Source: Nemopilema nomurai
Lineage: Eukaryota > Cnidaria > Scyphozoa > Rhizostomeae > Rhizostomatidae
DNA: 64,000 nucleotides
Assembly: GCA_003864495.1 (NCBI GenBank)
Contig: ML133457.1
Coordinates: forward strand, 1,674,001-1,738,000
Reading direction: 5' to 3'
Shown here: positions 62,654-64,000 of the stretch, piece by piece
Numbering within the stretch: position 1 is the stretch's first letter
How the letters are laid out: every line of letters begins with the position of its first letter
The notes under the pieces: model-generated
What the model saw: only the letters and a program-made list of their open reading frames with translations
The model's database searches: none
What the model was told of the DNA's origin: nothing
Program-made: the position numbers and the translations under genes

Positions 62654-63492
62654 ACAGTTTTCGATTGCGCTTGATACTCTGCCAGTACTCTGCTTAATCT
62701 AGCCTTCGTGTTACAGTGGCAGAATCTCTTACCTGCTAAAGAGCTTGGGCGTAGATATGGGAAAAGACAATCGCGTTGTCGCGAGACGATGCTAGAAACT
62801 ATTGTTAGAATTCACAATGAATTATTTTTTTGAGGCAGGTGGAGCTGCCTTAGCACCCCCTTAACTCCAGGTTTTGGAGAGTGATCTCAATAGGTTCATT
62901 TTAATGTAATTGTGTTACTTGTGTGCAAAAAATGTACTTCATTTGAGCGATGTGTTTTATGCTAATTTTGTAAGCTAGTAATAAACAGCATGAAACCTTA
63001 CCGCCAAAATGCATTTCTAAGAAAGCTACTTCTTCCTGATTATGACAGAAGACACGCGACCAAAGAGATCATGCTTTGCAGTCGGCTTCTAAGCTGGGAA
63101 TCTTCATCGTCCGTCTGTGAGTCTGAAGACCGGAAAAATAATTCAGTTACAAATGTTTGGCACTGAAGAGACAGTTTTTGAAAAAGTAATTGAGAAAGCA
63201 TTGACAATCTATAAATGACTTTCTACAAAAACTGAAGCTTTGCGGGTTTGATTTAAAGCTCGATCAGTTGTGATCGATAACAGTGCTGGCAAATAAGTGA
63301 CGTCAAAGCCATTGAGATGGAGCTGGGTATAAGGACGATTACTTTAAAAAATAAGAAACTGAGGATTCATGAGAATAAATAATTATTTCATAAGTTAATA
63401 AGAGTAGTGAATTAGAATGCACTTGCTACGCAGAGGTTTGGAGTCCGCATACTGGGTTACTCAGATGCCCCAAACGGTTCTCAACAAATCTG

Positions 63493-63524
63493 TTATGCTC
63501 GATAAACAGGTTCTTCGTCTTCTT
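63493..63524 (-). CDS. Unrecognised right-edge gene, terminal exon
   Basis: The acceptor CATTGCAG|AAGAAG continues the phase-1 junction of the exon at 63611. It adds EEDEEPVYRA before TAA, an acidic carboxyl tail. Only 32 nt, so support rests on the phase match, the acceptor and the plausible tail. Confidence 0.4.
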
Positions 63525-63610
63525 CTGCAATGACATGCATAATTGACAAAGCAGTAAAGATACACATCATGACAGCATAATCCAACGTGACTAAGTAGTA
63601 AGCATGTTAC

Positions 63611-63800
63611 CTGACATGTAATGGAAGTCATCAAGACTGTCAATTATGAATTCTTCCCAAATGCTGAACAGTTGGTTCATGATTGAGTTGAATGCTTTGT
63701 CATTTTTCAGTATGTTGGACAGGCTTTTTAACAGAGACACGAACCAGACGCTCTGCTCCCGTTTACCAAAAACCGTCTTTGCACTCCACGTAAAACGTCT
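63611..63800 (-). CDS. Unrecognised gene entering from the right edge, penultimate exon
   Basis: Acceptor TTCCACAG|AGACGT and donor TCAG|GTAACA enclose 190 nt with an open frame, phase 0 in and 1 out. The peptide, with RRFTWSAKTVFGKREQSVWF, SLLKSLSNILKNDKAF and IMNQLFSIWEEFI, is rich in Leu, Trp and Phe and looks like a helical globular domain. I do not recognise the family. Upstream exons would lie beyond 64000. Confidence 0.5.
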
Positions 63801-64000
63801 CTGTGGAAAATTGTTAATAATAAACACACTGTATGAAGCATAAAAAAACAATGTCGTAACATTGGTAGCAAGCTATTTTCAGTAAAAGTTTTCGGTAGCC
63901 AGCAAATCTAGGTGGTATTACAAACCTTTGACCCTAAACCAGAGGCTGTTCAATTTAAGACTAAGAAAGCCTAGTTTCCTAGTTAAAGCGTGATATTTTT

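Larger units (their letters stand above)
53368..63492. other. Region without recognised gene between liprin 5' end and the right-edge gene
   Basis: About 10 kb. The first few hundred bases beyond 53367 are the liprin 5' UTR and promoter zone; no TATA box can be assigned with confidence. The block holds a GC-rich minisatellite (54940-55370), a weak inverted-repeat element (56241-56396) and a short GC-rich tandem duplication (62621-62653). Other ORFs are short and unsupported. Confidence 0.7.

Overview
The window is eukaryotic, animal genomic DNA: about 37% G+C by eye, exons of 32 to 398 bp separated by introns with GT..AG (once GC..AG) borders, and many small inverted-repeat and tandem repeats. 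The two recognisable genes are metazoan families. An invertebrate, most likely a cnidarian such as an anthozoan, fits best, but the organism is an inference. There is no sign of bacterial operons, CRISPR, rRNA or tRNA.

Layout, left to right. (1) 363-12050, minus strand: seven exons coding 421 residues from the amino end of an SLC4-family bicarbonate transporter, closest in pattern to the Na+-coupled NBC/NDCBE group. The membrane domain lies beyond the left edge. (2) 4565-8892, plus strand: inside the 7.8-kb second SLC4 intron, two phase-matched ORFs with good splice sites would encode a 143-residue secreted, cysteine-rich protein that I do not recognise. (3) 12051-28723: about 16.7 kb without a recognised gene, holding a 737-bp DNA transposon with a Myb/SANT-like ORF, one of two copies of a 400-bp inverted-repeat element (the other is in the SLC4 intron), and tandem repeats. 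(4) 28724-53367, minus strand: a whole liprin-alpha gene of 27 coding exons, rebuilt exon by exon with matching phases (1225 residues after allowing for one missing base). Its first 13 exons are all whole-codon, phase-0 cassettes coding the coiled coil; exons 18-25 carry three SAM domains. (5) 53368-63492: about 10 kb with no recognised gene, with a GC-rich minisatellite. (6) 63493-63800, minus strand: the last two exons of an unrecognised gene that enters from the right edge.

All three main genes lie head to tail on the minus strand. Liprin-alpha is a cytoplasmic scaffold of synaptic active zones and cell adhesions. SLC4 transporters move bicarbonate across the plasma membrane. I see no functional link between the two beyond adjacency.

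The points most worth checking are a one-base frameshift in liprin exon 20 (first SAM domain), the nested cysteine-rich gene, a GC-AG liprin intron, the Myb/SANT transposon with subterminal repeats, and the uniform phase-0 exon array.
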